From positions 620,001 to 684,000 of the forward strand of contig NZ_LR134440.1 of the NCBI RefSeq assembly GCF_900637855.1: DNA of 64,000 nt. The letters run 5' to 3'. Position 1 is the first letter of the stretch; every line of letters begins with the position of its first letter. This DNA comes from Neisseria animaloris. GTDB taxonomy: Bacteria; Pseudomonadota; Gammaproteobacteria; Burkholderiales; Neisseriaceae. The notes under the pieces were generated by a model. The model was not told where the DNA came from. It did no database searches and saw only the letters and a program-made list of their open reading frames with translations. This document shows positions 39,168 through 47,571 of this stretch, piece after piece. A program made the translations under genes and the position numbers.

Positions 39168-39745
39168 GGCGTGTTCTCCATATCTTGCGGGGAGTTGTAA
39201 TTAACGAATTCGGCTTCGGAGGCAAACGGCACCGGACGGGCACGCTGCTGCTGCAACCAGCCGCGCAGGGTACGCATGCCGGTGTAGAGATAGGCTACCG
39301 TGCTCTGCAAAAGCTGCGGGCGGATAAACATGATGCTGTAATGCGGCTGCGCGCCGGTTTGGGCGTAAAACGCGCTGGCCACCGGCGATTTGCGGGCGGC
39401 GTTTAAAAAGGTTTCCACCAGATTGTGAGGCAGGTTCAAGCTGTCGCACGGCACGATCAGCAGCCAATCGGTTTTGGCCAGTTGGATATCGTTGGCGGCC
39501 GTACACAACGCGGCCAGCGGCCCCAAACCCTGCCATTGGCGGGCATCGGGAAAAACATGCGTGCTGCGCTTGGCATACTCTTCCAGATTACGGTTGGCAC
39601 TGATGGCGATGTGGCTAACTTGCGGGCCGATACGGTCGATTACATGGTCGATGAAGGCTTTGTTTTTCCACATTACCATGCCTTTATCCTGCCCGCCCAT
39701 GCGGTTGCCTTCTCCGCCCGCCATAATGAGTACGCCTACGTTCAT
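39161..39745 (-). CDS. mobA: Molybdenum cofactor guanylyltransferase
   Basis: 194 aa from ATG 39745 (MNVGVLIMAGGEGNRMGGQD); the ATG overlaps the moaE stop by 4 bases. The nucleotidyltransferase signature MAGGEGNRMGGQDKGM is at 8-23, then LIVPCDSLNLP with the metal-binding Asp. It adds GMP to Mo-molybdopterin to make the bis-MGD cofactor needed by nitrate reductase and related enzymes. Confidence 0.94.
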   Translation of the reverse strand: MNVGVLIMAGGEGNRMGGQDKGMVMWKNKAFIDHVIDRIGPQVSHIAISANRNLEEYAKRSTHVFPDARQWQGLGPLAALCTAANDIQLAKTDWLLIVPCDSLNLPHNLVETFLNAARKSPVASAFYAQTGAQPHYSIMFIRPQLLQSTVAYLYTGMRTLRGWLQQQRARPVPFASEAEFVNYNSPQDMENTPC

Positions 39746-40209
39746 CGGCGCTCCTCCCATTGCAAGGCGGCGACCCGATCGCTTTGTTTGGCTTCCACCC
39801 ATCTTTCGAGGCCGTCTGAAAAGATTTCTTTCTTCCAAAACGGCGCTTCGGTTTTGAGATAGTCCATCATAAACTCGGCGGCGGCGAAGGCTGCTTTGCG
39901 GTGCTCGGAAGCAACCAGCACCAGCACGATTTGTTCGTCCGCCGCCAATGTGCCTACGCGGTGGATAATCGTGCAGGCGGTCAGCGGCCAACGTTGCGAG
40001 GCCGTCTGAACGATACGGGCGATTTCGTTTTCGGTTACTTCGGGATAATGTTCGAGGAAGAGACTAGCAAGCGGCATGTCGGTATCGCGGTCGCGCACCA
40101 GCCCGACAAATCCCGTTACCGCGCCGATATTGCCGCCTTGTTGCAGCAATGCCCGGTATTCGTTTTGCAGATTGAAATCGGCGGTTTGAATGCGGATTAC
40201 CGGCTGCAT
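39742..40209 (-). CDS. moaE: Molybdopterin synthase catalytic subunit
   Basis: 155 aa. GAVTGFVGLVRDRDTD near residues 29-44, LEHYPEVTENEI, and HRVGTLAADEQIVLVLVASE with HRKAAFAAAEFMMDYLKTEA, including the conserved lysines. Pairs with MoaD to convert cPMP to molybdopterin. Three bases after moaD, overlaps mobA by 4. Confidence 0.95.
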   Translation of the reverse strand: MQPVIRIQTADFNLQNEYRALLQQGGNIGAVTGFVGLVRDRDTDMPLASLFLEHYPEVTENEIARIVQTASQRWPLTACTIIHRVGTLAADEQIVLVLVASEHRKAAFAAAEFMMDYLKTEAPFWKKEIFSDGLERWVEAKQSDRVAALQWEERR

Positions 40210-40212
40210 GGT

Positions 40213-40461
40213 TCAGCCCCCCGTTACAGGCGGCAACAGGCCGACTTCGGCTCCGTCGGGAATTTCATCATCCCAGCCGCTGATTTTTTTATCAATCACC
40301 AAGCGGAAAATTTTGTCCTGCGCCAACGCGTTTTCCCATTCGCTGCCGCGTGCCTGCAAACAAGCCAGCAGTGTGCGGCCTGTGCCTCCCTGCCAGTCGA
40401 TTTGCTCCCGAGTTGTGTTCAGATGCTGCTTCAACACACCGAAATATAAGATAGTAATCAT
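40213..40461 (-). CDS. moaD: Molybdopterin synthase sulfur carrier subunit
   Basis: 82 aa ubiquitin-like protein ending in the essential Gly-Gly (LLPPVTGG) that is thiocarboxylated. The middle includes LARGSE-type spacing before NALAQDKIFRLVID. First gene of the moaD-moaE-mobA-moeA run; moaA, moaC and mog are not in this window. Confidence 0.92.
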   Translation of the reverse strand: MITILYFGVLKQHLNTTREQIDWQGGTGRTLLACLQARGSEWENALAQDKIFRLVIDKKISGWDDEIPDGAEVGLLPPVTGG

Positions 40462-40631
40462 ATCGGTTCAGGCCGTCTGAAAAACGGTTTCTCTAAATTT
40501 GAATGAATAGTGGCAGAATTTTACCCCAAAACCCAGCACCGTTCGGCGAATCCCTCCTCAGCCTTTAGGAGGATTGTATATAACCCTATAAAATGATACT
40601 TTAGTAGTAGTTCCAATGATTTATCTTACAA

Positions 40632-42527
40632 ATGAAAATGTTACCTGCGCCGTCCGACGGCCTCAGCCTTTCCGCCCGATTGAAACTGCTAACCTGCGTT
40701 TGGGTGGGAGCGGCTTTATTTTCGATTGCCTTCACTTTGGTATTGTCTTGGCGGCTAGAAGGCGCGGGAGCAGCCATTAACGATGCCGGCAGCCTGCGGA
40801 TGCGCACTTACCGGCTGGCCTATATGCTCACCCAGCATGCCGCGCCGCAAAATATCCAAGAGCAAATCCAATCGTTCGAACATACGCTTAACACCATCCG
40901 CAAAGGTGATCCCGCCCGCCCGCTGTTTCTGCCCGACGAACCCGAAATCCATTCGCACATGCAGGCCATGCAACACGACTGGCAAAACAGCATCAAACCC
41001 CGCCTACAGCGCAGCGAAGCCCCCACCGCCGCCGAACTGACTCAATTCGTCAACATTATCAACAATTTCGTGCGCTCCGTTGAAACCGTCAACACCCGCA
41101 ACACCGAGCTTTTACGCCTGTTTCAGACGGCCTTGATGATTTTGGTTATCGTTGGTTCTTCCGTCATGGTTGTGCTGCTTTATTTATGGGTGATCCGCCC
41201 CATCGACATTTTACGCGAGGGCGTGCAGGCGATACGGCGCGGCGAATTCGGCACACAGGTCGAAACCGGCAAAGTGAGCGAATTCGCCCAGCTCGGCAAC
41301 GGCTTCAACCTGATGAGCACCCATTTGCAAACGCTCTATACCGATCTTGAAGGCCAAGTTGCCCTGCAAACCGAAAATCTGGCCCGTAAAAACCGCGAAT
41401 TGGAAACACTTTACCAAACCACCCGCGATTTACACCAAAGCCACACCCCTTCCCGCGCCGCCGAAAAATTTCTTGCCCGCATCTTGCCCGAAGTGTCCGC
41501 ACAAGCCGGCAGCGTGCGGCTGATCGACTTCGACCGCAAACGCATGGACTTGGCCGCCAGTATCGGCCTGCCGGATAAACTGCAAACCGCCGAGCAATGC
41601 GAACGTCTCGAAGAATGCCTGTGCGGGGCGGCAGCCAGCGAAGCCAATGAAAAGCCGGTATATTTTTTCGACACCCATCCGTCGAAATCGCCGCCTACCT
41701 TATGTGAAAACGCCGGTTTCAGCGATGTGGCCGTATTCCCCGTTTATTATAAAGAACAAGAACTCGGCATCTTCACACTCTATTTTTCAGACGGCCATTC
41801 CCTCGCTCCTTCCGACACCGAATTTTTACAAGCCCTGTGCGGCCAACTCGGCGTATCCATTGCCAACAGCCGCTTGGCGCAGGAAAGCCGCCAGCTTGCC
41901 GTATTGCAGGAACGCAACCTGATGGCGCAAGGCCTGCACGACAGCATCGCCCAAACCCTCACTTTCCTCAACCTTCAAGTACAGATGCTGGAAAGCGCAC
42001 TGGCGGCCGACGAGCACGAACAAATCGAAGAAAATATGCGCTTTATCAAAGACGGCGTACAGGAATGTTACGATGATGTACGCGAACTGTTACTCAACTT
42101 CCGTACCAAAATCACCAAAAAAGAATTCAACGATGCCGTAAGCACATTGGTAAAACGTTTTGAACAACAAACCCAGATTCCCGTTGAAATCCACTGGAGC
42201 GGAGAAGGCCTGCCCCTGAGCAACGACGAACAACTGCAAATGATTTTCATCTTGCAGGAAAGCCTCTCCAACATCCGCAAACACGCCCAAGCCAAGCATG
42301 TCAAACTGGAGATTACCAACGAACAAGACTTCACCATGAGTATTTGCGATAACGGCACCGGGTTCGACACAAACCGCCTGAAAAACCTTTCCGGCGAACA
42401 TGTCGGCTTGGGCATCATGCACGAACGCGCCCGTCGCATACAAGCCGCGCTCGATATTCAATCGCAACCCGAACAAGGCACCTGCATTACACTAACACTG
42501 CCACAAAACAAGAGAACAGCCACATGA
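40632..42527 (+). CDS. narX: Nitrate/nitrite sensor histidine kinase NarX-like
   Basis: 631 aa. Helix 1 (about 18-39) leads into the periplasmic sensor with the P-box NDAGSLRMRTYRLAYM (50-65), the nitrate-binding element of NarX/NarQ. A second helix (about 165-190) is followed by HAMP, a GAF-like central domain with cysteines, and the HisKA_3 kinase with GLHDSIAQTL (phospho-accepting His436) and CDNGTGFD. Divergent from moaD. The stop overlaps the narL start by 4 bases. Confidence 0.93.
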   Translation: MKMLPAPSDGLSLSARLKLLTCVWVGAALFSIAFTLVLSWRLEGAGAAINDAGSLRMRTYRLAYMLTQHAAPQNIQEQIQSFEHTLNTIRKGDPARPLFLPDEPEIHSHMQAMQHDWQNSIKPRLQRSEAPTAAELTQFVNIINNFVRSVETVNTRNTELLRLFQTALMILVIVGSSVMVVLLYLWVIRPIDILREGVQAIRRGEFGTQVETGKVSEFAQLGNGFNLMSTHLQTLYTDLEGQVALQTENLARKNRELETLYQTTRDLHQSHTPSRAAEKFLARILPEVSAQAGSVRLIDFDRKRMDLAASIGLPDKLQTAEQCERLEECLCGAAASEANEKPVYFFDTHPSKSPPTLCENAGFSDVAVFPVYYKEQELGIFTLYFSDGHSLAPSDTEFLQALCGQLGVSIANSRLAQESRQLAVLQERNLMAQGLHDSIAQTLTFLNLQVQMLESALAADEHEQIEENMRFIKDGVQECYDDVRELLLNFRTKITKKEFNDAVSTLVKRFEQQTQIPVEIHWSGEGLPLSNDEQLQMIFILQESLSNIRKHAQAKHVKLEITNEQDFTMSICDNGTGFDTNRLKNLSGEHVGLGIMHERARRIQAALDIQSQPEQGTCITLTLPQNKRTAT

Positions 42528-43177
42528 CCATCAAAATCATACTTATCGACGACCATACCTTGTTCCGCAGCGGTATCAAAGCCCTGTTATCGCGCCAAGA
42601 AGATTTGGAAGTAATCGGCGAAGCGGCCGACGGCTTATCCGGTGTCAAGCTGGTCGAACAGCTCAACCCCGACATCGTATTGCTCGATCTCGACATGCCT
42701 GTGATGAACGGCCGCGAAGCCCTCGCCCAAATCCTCAGCACCCGCCCCGAGCAAACCGTGGTAATGCTTACCGTTTCCGAAGACAGCGACGATTTAACCG
42801 AGTGCATGCGCATCGGTGCGCGCGGCTTTCTGCTGAAAAACATCAACGCCGATTTTCTGCTCGACAGCATCCGCAAAGCGGTTGACGGCGACAATGTTTT
42901 TTCCCCCGAAATGACCGCCCGCTTGGTGCAATCGTTGATTTCTCCCTCTGTGTCGCCGAAAAACAACGAACTGGCCAGCCTTACCCCGCGCGAACTGGAA
43001 ATTCTCGGCTATCTTGCCGCCGGCCACAGCAACAAAGTGATTGCCCGGCGTTTGGATTTGGCCGAATCCACCATCAAAGTGCATGTTCAGAACATCTTGC
43101 GAAAACTGGAGCTGTCCAGCCGCGTACAGGCCGCCGTGTATGCCGTGCAACACAAAGTGCCGCAGCCCGAAAATTAA
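42524..43177 (+). CDS. narL: Nitrate/nitrite response regulator, NarL/NarP family
   Basis: 217 aa. Receiver domain with IDDHTLFRSG and phospho-acceptor Asp55 in VLLDLDMPVMNG. The LuxR-type helix-turn-helix at the C-terminus has LTPRELEILGYLAAGHSNKV and ESTIKVHVQNILRKL. Coupled to narX (ATGA overlap). The regulator should control nitrate respiration genes. NarL versus NarP naming is by context. Confidence 0.92.
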   Translation: MTIKIILIDDHTLFRSGIKALLSRQEDLEVIGEAADGLSGVKLVEQLNPDIVLLDLDMPVMNGREALAQILSTRPEQTVVMLTVSEDSDDLTECMRIGARGFLLKNINADFLLDSIRKAVDGDNVFSPEMTARLVQSLISPSVSPKNNELASLTPRELEILGYLAAGHSNKVIARRLDLAESTIKVHVQNILRKLELSSRVQAAVYAVQHKVPQPEN

Positions 43178-43187
43178 ACGGGCATGC

Positions 43188-43223
43188 AAAGGCCGTCTGA
43201 AAACATCTGTTCAGACGGCCCTT
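43188..43223. terminator. Inverted DUS hairpin between narL and modC
   Basis: AAAGGCCGTCTGAA and TTCAGACGGCCCTTT, between the convergent narXL and modABC units. Confidence 0.75.
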
Positions 43224-43275
43224 TACCAACCCATGCCCATCGAAACCTTTTGCAAACGCCGTCGACTAAACGGGC

Positions 43276-43935
43276 TTATGCCGGCTCTTTTACCACCCGC
43301 CCGTTGTCCATACGCCAGATTTCATCCGCCAGCACTTCGGCATCGGCACAGTCATGGGTAATCAAAATCATCGGCACGCCGCTTTGCGCCTGCAATTGCA
43401 GCAGTTCCCTACGGGTATGGCGGCGCAGGTCGGCATCCAGCGCGGAAAACGGCTCGTCCAGCAACAGCAGTTCGGGCTGCACAATCAAAGCGCGCGCCAG
43501 CGCGGTACGCTGCTTCTGGCCGCCTGAAATCTGATGCGGATAATGCCCCGCCACATGGGAAAGCCGCAACAAATCAAGCCAATACCGCACTTTTTCAGAC
43601 GGCCTGCCTTTAGGGTTCAACAACCCCTGCCGCAAGCCGAAACCGATGTTCTGCGCCACGGTTAAATGCGGAAACAGCGCGTAATCCTGAAACATCAGCC
43701 CTACACCGCGCTTTTGTGCGGGAATATCGGTGCGGGATTTGCTGTCGAACCATGTTCGGCTGCCGATGCGGATATGGCCGCCATCCGGCTGCAACAGCCC
43801 CGATACAAGCTGCAAAGTCAGGCTTTTTCCCGAACCGGAAGCCCCCACCAAAGCCAATTTTTGCACGTCGGATCGAATGCACACCTCCAAATCGAACGAC
43901 GGCAGCCGCTTGCGGATTTCAATATCAAACAGCAT
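43276..43935 (-). CDS. modC: Molybdate ABC transporter ATP-binding protein (short form)
   Basis: 219 aa from ATG 43935 (MLFDIEIRKRLPSFDLEVCI), which overlaps the modB stop as TGATG. Walker A GASGSGKS (31-38), signature ISGGQKQRTALARAL, Walker B LLLLDEPFSALD and switch His in LITHDCADA. It ends after the ATPase domain, so it lacks the C-terminal Mop (molybdate-binding) domain of E. coli ModC (about 350 aa). A DUS encodes GRPSEKVRYW in the middle. Confidence 0.92.
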   Translation of the reverse strand: MLFDIEIRKRLPSFDLEVCIRSDVQKLALVGASGSGKSLTLQLVSGLLQPDGGHIRIGSRTWFDSKSRTDIPAQKRGVGLMFQDYALFPHLTVAQNIGFGLRQGLLNPKGRPSEKVRYWLDLLRLSHVAGHYPHQISGGQKQRTALARALIVQPELLLLDEPFSALDADLRRHTRRELLQLQAQSGVPMILITHDCADAEVLADEIWRMDNGRVVKEPA

Positions 43936-44609
43936 CAGTCTCTCCCGTCTCTCGCCCGCACCAAACGGCCGGCTGCCAGCAAAATCACCACGCACACCGC
44001 CGAAATCAGCAGCACCAGCCGGTTGGCCAGCACATCGTCGCCCGCCTGCACCGCTTCGTAAACGGCAATCGACAAAGTCTGCGTCTGCCCCGGAATGCTG
44101 CCGGCAATCATCAACGTCGCGCCGAATTCGCCCAAAGCGCGGGCAAACGCCAACAACACGCCAGCCAGAATGCCGCGCCAAGCCAACGGCAGACTCACGC
44201 GGAAAAACACCGCCCACTTGCCCAGCCCCAGCACCCGCGCAGCCTGTTCGAGTTGGGGGTTTACGGCTTCAAACGCCGCCCTCGCCGGTTTGAACACCAG
44301 CGGAAACGTAACCACCGTTGCGGCAATCACCGCGCCCTGCCATGTGAAAATCAGATTGATGCCGAACGTATCTTTCAGCCAGCCGCCCAATGCGCTGTTG
44401 CGCCCGAGCAGCACCAGCAGATAATAGCCGAGCACGGTCGGCGGCATTACCATCGGCAGCGTCAGCACGGTATCGAGCACGTTGCGGCCGACAAAACGCC
44501 GACGCGCCAACACGAACCCGGTTGCCGTGCCGAGGATGATATTCAGCAAGGTCGCCAGCCCCGCTACTTTCAAAGAAAGCAGCAGCGTAACGGTAACGGC
44601 TTCTGCCAT
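43935..44609 (-). CDS. modB: Molybdate ABC transporter permease
   Basis: 224 aa with five to six helices. LGYYLLVLLGRNSALGGWL and the permease EAA loop (EQAARVLGLGKWAVFFRVSLPLA region) are present; FARALGEFGATLMIAGSIPG is the hallmark of ModB/CysT permeases. Sits between modA and modC. The last A of its stop is shared with the modC start. Confidence 0.94.
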   Translation of the reverse strand: MAEAVTVTLLLSLKVAGLATLLNIILGTATGFVLARRRFVGRNVLDTVLTLPMVMPPTVLGYYLLVLLGRNSALGGWLKDTFGINLIFTWQGAVIAATVVTFPLVFKPARAAFEAVNPQLEQAARVLGLGKWAVFFRVSLPLAWRGILAGVLLAFARALGEFGATLMIAGSIPGQTQTLSIAVYEAVQAGDDVLANRLVLLISAVCVVILLAAGRLVRARDGRD

Positions 44610-44636
44610 TATGGAAAATCCTTTTAATCACATAAC

Positions 44637-44692
44637 GAGGCCGTCTGAAACATTTCCGCCTGTCAAGCTGCGGGCTGGTTTTCAGACGGCCT
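44637..44692. repeat. Inverted DUS pair between modA and modB
   Basis: GAGGCCGTCTGAAAC and TTTTCAGACGGCCTC with a 25-base loop in the 103-base modA-modB gap. As a hairpin it could lower modBC expression relative to modA, a common arrangement for binding-protein transporters. Confidence 0.65.
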
Positions 44693-44712
44693 CCAACCAA
44701 GCCTAAAACGGC

Positions 44713-45477
44713 TTAGGGCTTTTTAAACCCGTATTTGTTCAACACGGCCTGTCCTTTGGGCGACAGTACAAACGCCGCGAAACGTTCGGCTTCTTTCCGT
44801 ACCGCCGTTTGTTTGGCGACAGCAATAGGGTAAGAAACCGGTTTTTCGGTCGGCACGGTTTTCAATACTTTTACTTTATCTTTCATCAACGCGGCATCGG
44901 TGTTGTACACAAAGCCCGCGTCCACTTCGCCGCGCGCCACGTAATCGAGCGATTGGCGCACATGCTGGGTGTTGATGATTTTCGGTTGCAGCGCATTCCA
45001 GATGCCCGCTTTTTCCAGCGCGGCTTTGGCATAACGGCCCACCGGCACGCTAGCGGGATTGCTGACGGCAATGCGGTCGAACTGCCCGCTTTCCAAATCG
45101 CCCAGTGTGTTCACTTTCAGTTTGCTGTCTTTCGGCGCGGCAATCACCAAAGAATTAAGGGCGAAATTGCGGCGGGTTTTGGTATCGATCACATTCTGAG
45201 CCTGCGCCTTATCCATGGTTTCCTGATCGGCAAACGCCAGCACGTCCACCGGCGCGCCTTGCAGCACTTGCTGAAGCAATGTGCCGGAACCGGCGGTGTT
45301 CAGCTTGATTTTGTCTTGCGGATACTGTTTTTCGTATTGGGCGGCGATGTCTTTAAACGCATTGCTCAGGCTGGCGGCGGCAGACACGGTAATGTCGGCG
45401 GCAAGCGCATTCGATGCGGACGCAGCCATCAAAACGGCGGCCAGAGCGGCTTTTAAAGCGGTTTGATACGGTTTCAT
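44713..45477 (-). CDS. modA: Molybdate-binding periplasmic protein
   Basis: 254 aa from ATG 45477 (MKPYQTALKAALAAVLMAAS), preceded by GAGAGGA. The signal peptide ends in NALA-AD. The mature protein begins ITVSAAASLSNAFKDIA, typical of ModA, with GSGTLLQQVLQGAPVDVLA and DYVARGEVDAGFVY. Captures molybdate for ModBC. First gene of modABC. Confidence 0.95.
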   Translation of the reverse strand: MKPYQTALKAALAAVLMAASASNALAADITVSAAASLSNAFKDIAAQYEKQYPQDKIKLNTAGSGTLLQQVLQGAPVDVLAFADQETMDKAQAQNVIDTKTRRNFALNSLVIAAPKDSKLKVNTLGDLESGQFDRIAVSNPASVPVGRYAKAALEKAGIWNALQPKIINTQHVRQSLDYVARGEVDAGFVYNTDAALMKDKVKVLKTVPTEKPVSYPIAVAKQTAVRKEAERFAAFVLSPKGQAVLNKYGFKKP

Positions 45478-45503
45478 CCTCTCTCCTCTTGCAATCGGAA
45501 TAA

Positions 45504-45520
45504 CAATGTTTTTAACATTG
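45504..45520 (-). promoter_or_regulatory. Palindrome upstream of modA
   Basis: CAATGTT-TTT-AACATTG, a perfect 7-base inverted repeat 27 bases ahead of the modA start. Position fits an operator or a promoter-proximal regulatory site. It does not match the E. coli ModE box. Confidence 0.4.
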
Positions 45521-45570
45521 AAGCAAAATGCCCAACACTGCACTTTATAACTACTACCGAATAACTAGAA

Positions 45571-45600
45571 GAGGCCGTCTGAACTTTTTCAGACGGCCCG
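45571..45600. terminator. Inverted DUS hairpin after aroD
   Basis: GAGGCCGTCTGAA and TTCAGACGGCCC, 20 bases past the aroD stop on the minus strand. Confidence 0.7.
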
Positions 45601-45620
45601 AATGCTTGCTAAACACCCGC

Positions 45621-46379
45621 TTACTTCCCGGCCAACACATTCAAAATAAAGCGCAAATCGTTCACGCCGATCTGCCCGGGCGCGGAAGCGGTTCCCGCCG
45701 AGCCGAAAGTCATGGCCGAGCCGAAGGTTTCGCCCGCCAAGCGGCTCACCACGCCCAGTCTGCCCATCGCCATCGTTACCAGCGGCTGCCGCGCATATCG
45801 GTTGAACATGGTTTGCGTGGCATCGAGCAGTACCAGCACGTCGGCCGCGGATTGCGGCATCACGGCGATTTTGCAGATGTCCGCGTCCCAATCCTGCATG
45901 GTTTTCAGACGGCCTACTATCTCTTCTTTCGGCGGCGTTTTGTCGAAATCGTGATTGCACAGCAAGGCCGCCACGCCGTTGGCTTTGGCCAGCGCAACGG
46001 TTTCTTTCACTTTGCCTTCGCCTGCAAACAGTTCGATATCGATGATGTCGGTCAGGCCGGAGCGTATGGCCGCTTGAACCAGCGAAAAATAAACCTCCGG
46101 CGGCACGGGGCACTCGCCGCCTTCTTCGGCGCGGCGGAAGGTAAACAGCAGCGGCGTATCCGGCAGGGCGGCGCGCACTTCGCGCAGGCGTTCCATGACA
46201 TAGCTGCTGTCGGCCGCGCGTTCGAGAAAGTCCGCACGAAATTCCACCACATCAAAAGCCAAGCCCTGCAAGCCTGCCAAGGCGGTTTGCAGGCCGTCTG
46301 AATCTTTGGCTACCAACGGCACGCAGATTTTCGGGCTGCCTGCGCCCAGCACGGTGTTTTTGATTTTTACGGTATTCAT
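45621..46379 (-). CDS. aroD: 3-dehydroquinate dehydratase, type I
   Basis: 252 aa. FDVVEFRADFLERA (substrate-binding Glu/Arg), TFRRAEEGGE, CNHDFDKTPP (catalytic His) and DADICKIAVMP (Schiff-base Lys) are all present; MGRLGVVSRLAGETFGSAMT follows. Third step of the shikimate pathway. A DUS-encoded GRLKTM is inside. Monocistronic between DUS hairpins. Confidence 0.95.
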   Translation of the reverse strand: MNTVKIKNTVLGAGSPKICVPLVAKDSDGLQTALAGLQGLAFDVVEFRADFLERAADSSYVMERLREVRAALPDTPLLFTFRRAEEGGECPVPPEVYFSLVQAAIRSGLTDIIDIELFAGEGKVKETVALAKANGVAALLCNHDFDKTPPKEEIVGRLKTMQDWDADICKIAVMPQSAADVLVLLDATQTMFNRYARQPLVTMAMGRLGVVSRLAGETFGSAMTFGSAGTASAPGQIGVNDLRFILNVLAGK

Positions 46380-46422
46380 CGGGGCGGATTCCTTTAAAAA
46401 ACGGTCGGCGTATTGTACGGGA

Positions 46423-46491
46423 TTTCAGACGGCCTGAAAGCCTGCGGTTTGAGGCCGTCTGAAAACACGGGCCGCTCTTTTCAGACGGCCA
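46423..46491. repeat. Three DUS copies between pip and aroD
   Basis: TTTCAGACGGCCT (46423-46435), AGGCCGTCTGAA (about 46453-46464) and TTTTCAGACGGCC (46477-46490). The last two form a hairpin that reaches into the final codons of pip. Confidence 0.65.
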
Positions 46492-47416
46492 ACTTGTCTG
46501 CAAATTCGTCTGCCGCCTGCACCAAGCCTTTGGCCACTTCGCCCTCAAACGCCGCATGTCCGCCCTGTACAATCCGCAAATCGGCTTCGGGGAACGCCTG
46601 CTTCAATTCCCACGCGCTCTGCATCGGTGTGCAGATATCGTAACGCCCCTGCACGATCACGGTGGGGATATGGCGGATTTTGTCTATATTCGCCAGCAAC
46701 GCTTTTTCGTTTTCCAGCCAGCAGCCGTTGACGAAATAATGGTTTTCGATGCGTGAAATCGCCAACGCCTGTTCCGCATCTTCTTCCACCGGTTGCGGGT
46801 CGAACTGCACCAGCCAGCTTTCCCATTCCGCCCATGCTTTCGCCGCCCGCAGAGCCTGTTCGCGGTCTTGCCCGAACAGCATTTCATGATACGCCTGTAC
46901 GATTGCACCGCGCTTTGCTTCGGGCACGGGGGCGAGATAATGCTGCCACTGTTCGGGGTAGATGTGTTCCGCACCGCCTTGCTCGTTGAGCCAGCGGATT
47001 TCACTCTGCCGCCCCAAGAAGATGCCGCGCAAAATCAAGCCGCGCACACGTTCCGGATGGGTTTGCGCGTAAGCCAGAGAAAGCGTACTGCCCCATGAGC
47101 CGCCGAATACCAGCCAACTGTGTATGCCGAGCATTTCGCGCACTTTTTCGATGTCGGCTACCAAATCCCAAGTGGTGTTTTCGCGCGTTTCGGCATAGGG
47201 CAGCGAACGCCCGCAACCGCGCTGGTCGATAATCAACACGCGGTATTTGCGGGGGTTGAAAAAGCCGCGTGCTTTCGGCGATGCCCCCGCTCCCGGCCCG
47301 CCGTGCAGAAAAATTACCGGAATACCGTGCGGGTTGCCGGATTCTTCCCAATAAATCTGATGGATGTCGGATACTTTTAACAAGCCGCTGTTGTAAGGCT
47401 CTTGAATCGGATACAT
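46481..47416 (-). CDS. pip: Proline iminopeptidase
   Basis: 311 aa alpha/beta hydrolase (peptidase family S33). Oxyanion-hole motif HGGPG at 38-42, nucleophile Ser107 in GGSWGS, IDQRGCGRS, and catalytic His in QGGHAAFE near the end. Removes N-terminal proline from peptides; proline iminopeptidase activity is a classical Neisseria trait. The stop codon region coincides with a DUS. Confidence 0.95.
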   Translation of the reverse strand: MYPIQEPYNSGLLKVSDIHQIYWEESGNPHGIPVIFLHGGPGAGASPKARGFFNPRKYRVLIIDQRGCGRSLPYAETRENTTWDLVADIEKVREMLGIHSWLVFGGSWGSTLSLAYAQTHPERVRGLILRGIFLGRQSEIRWLNEQGGAEHIYPEQWQHYLAPVPEAKRGAIVQAYHEMLFGQDREQALRAAKAWAEWESWLVQFDPQPVEEDAEQALAISRIENHYFVNGCWLENEKALLANIDKIRHIPTVIVQGRYDICTPMQSAWELKQAFPEADLRIVQGGHAAFEGEVAKGLVQAADEFADKLAV

Positions 47417-47499
47417 TTGATTGGCTCCTGAATAACAAACAATGCTTCCATGCTAAACCTTTTTCAGACGGCCTGTAAATGGAGCACGGGGATACATGA

Positions 47500-47505
47500 T
47501 AAAAT
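47500..47505 (+). promoter_or_regulatory. Extended -10 of the mfd promoter
   Basis: TGATAAAAT (TG-n-TAAAAT), 67 bases before the mfd start; a reverse DUS lies upstream at 47459-47472 and a DUS hairpin downstream at 47522-47551. Confidence 0.5.
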
Positions 47506-47521
47506 AAGCGCATCTTCAACA

Positions 47522-47551
47522 CAGGCCGTCTGAAAATGTTTCAGACGGCCT
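47522..47551. repeat. DUS hairpin in the mfd leader
   Basis: AGGCCGTCTGAAAA and TTTCAGACGGCCT, ending about 20 bases before the mfd start codon, between the candidate promoter and the gene. Confidence 0.7.
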
Positions 47552-47571
47552 AAACTGCTACCCGTATCCAT

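Noticed and set aside
45490..45530. E. coli-type ModE box upstream of modA
   Set aside because: The palindrome present has different half-sites from the ModE consensus; reported only as an unidentified operator.
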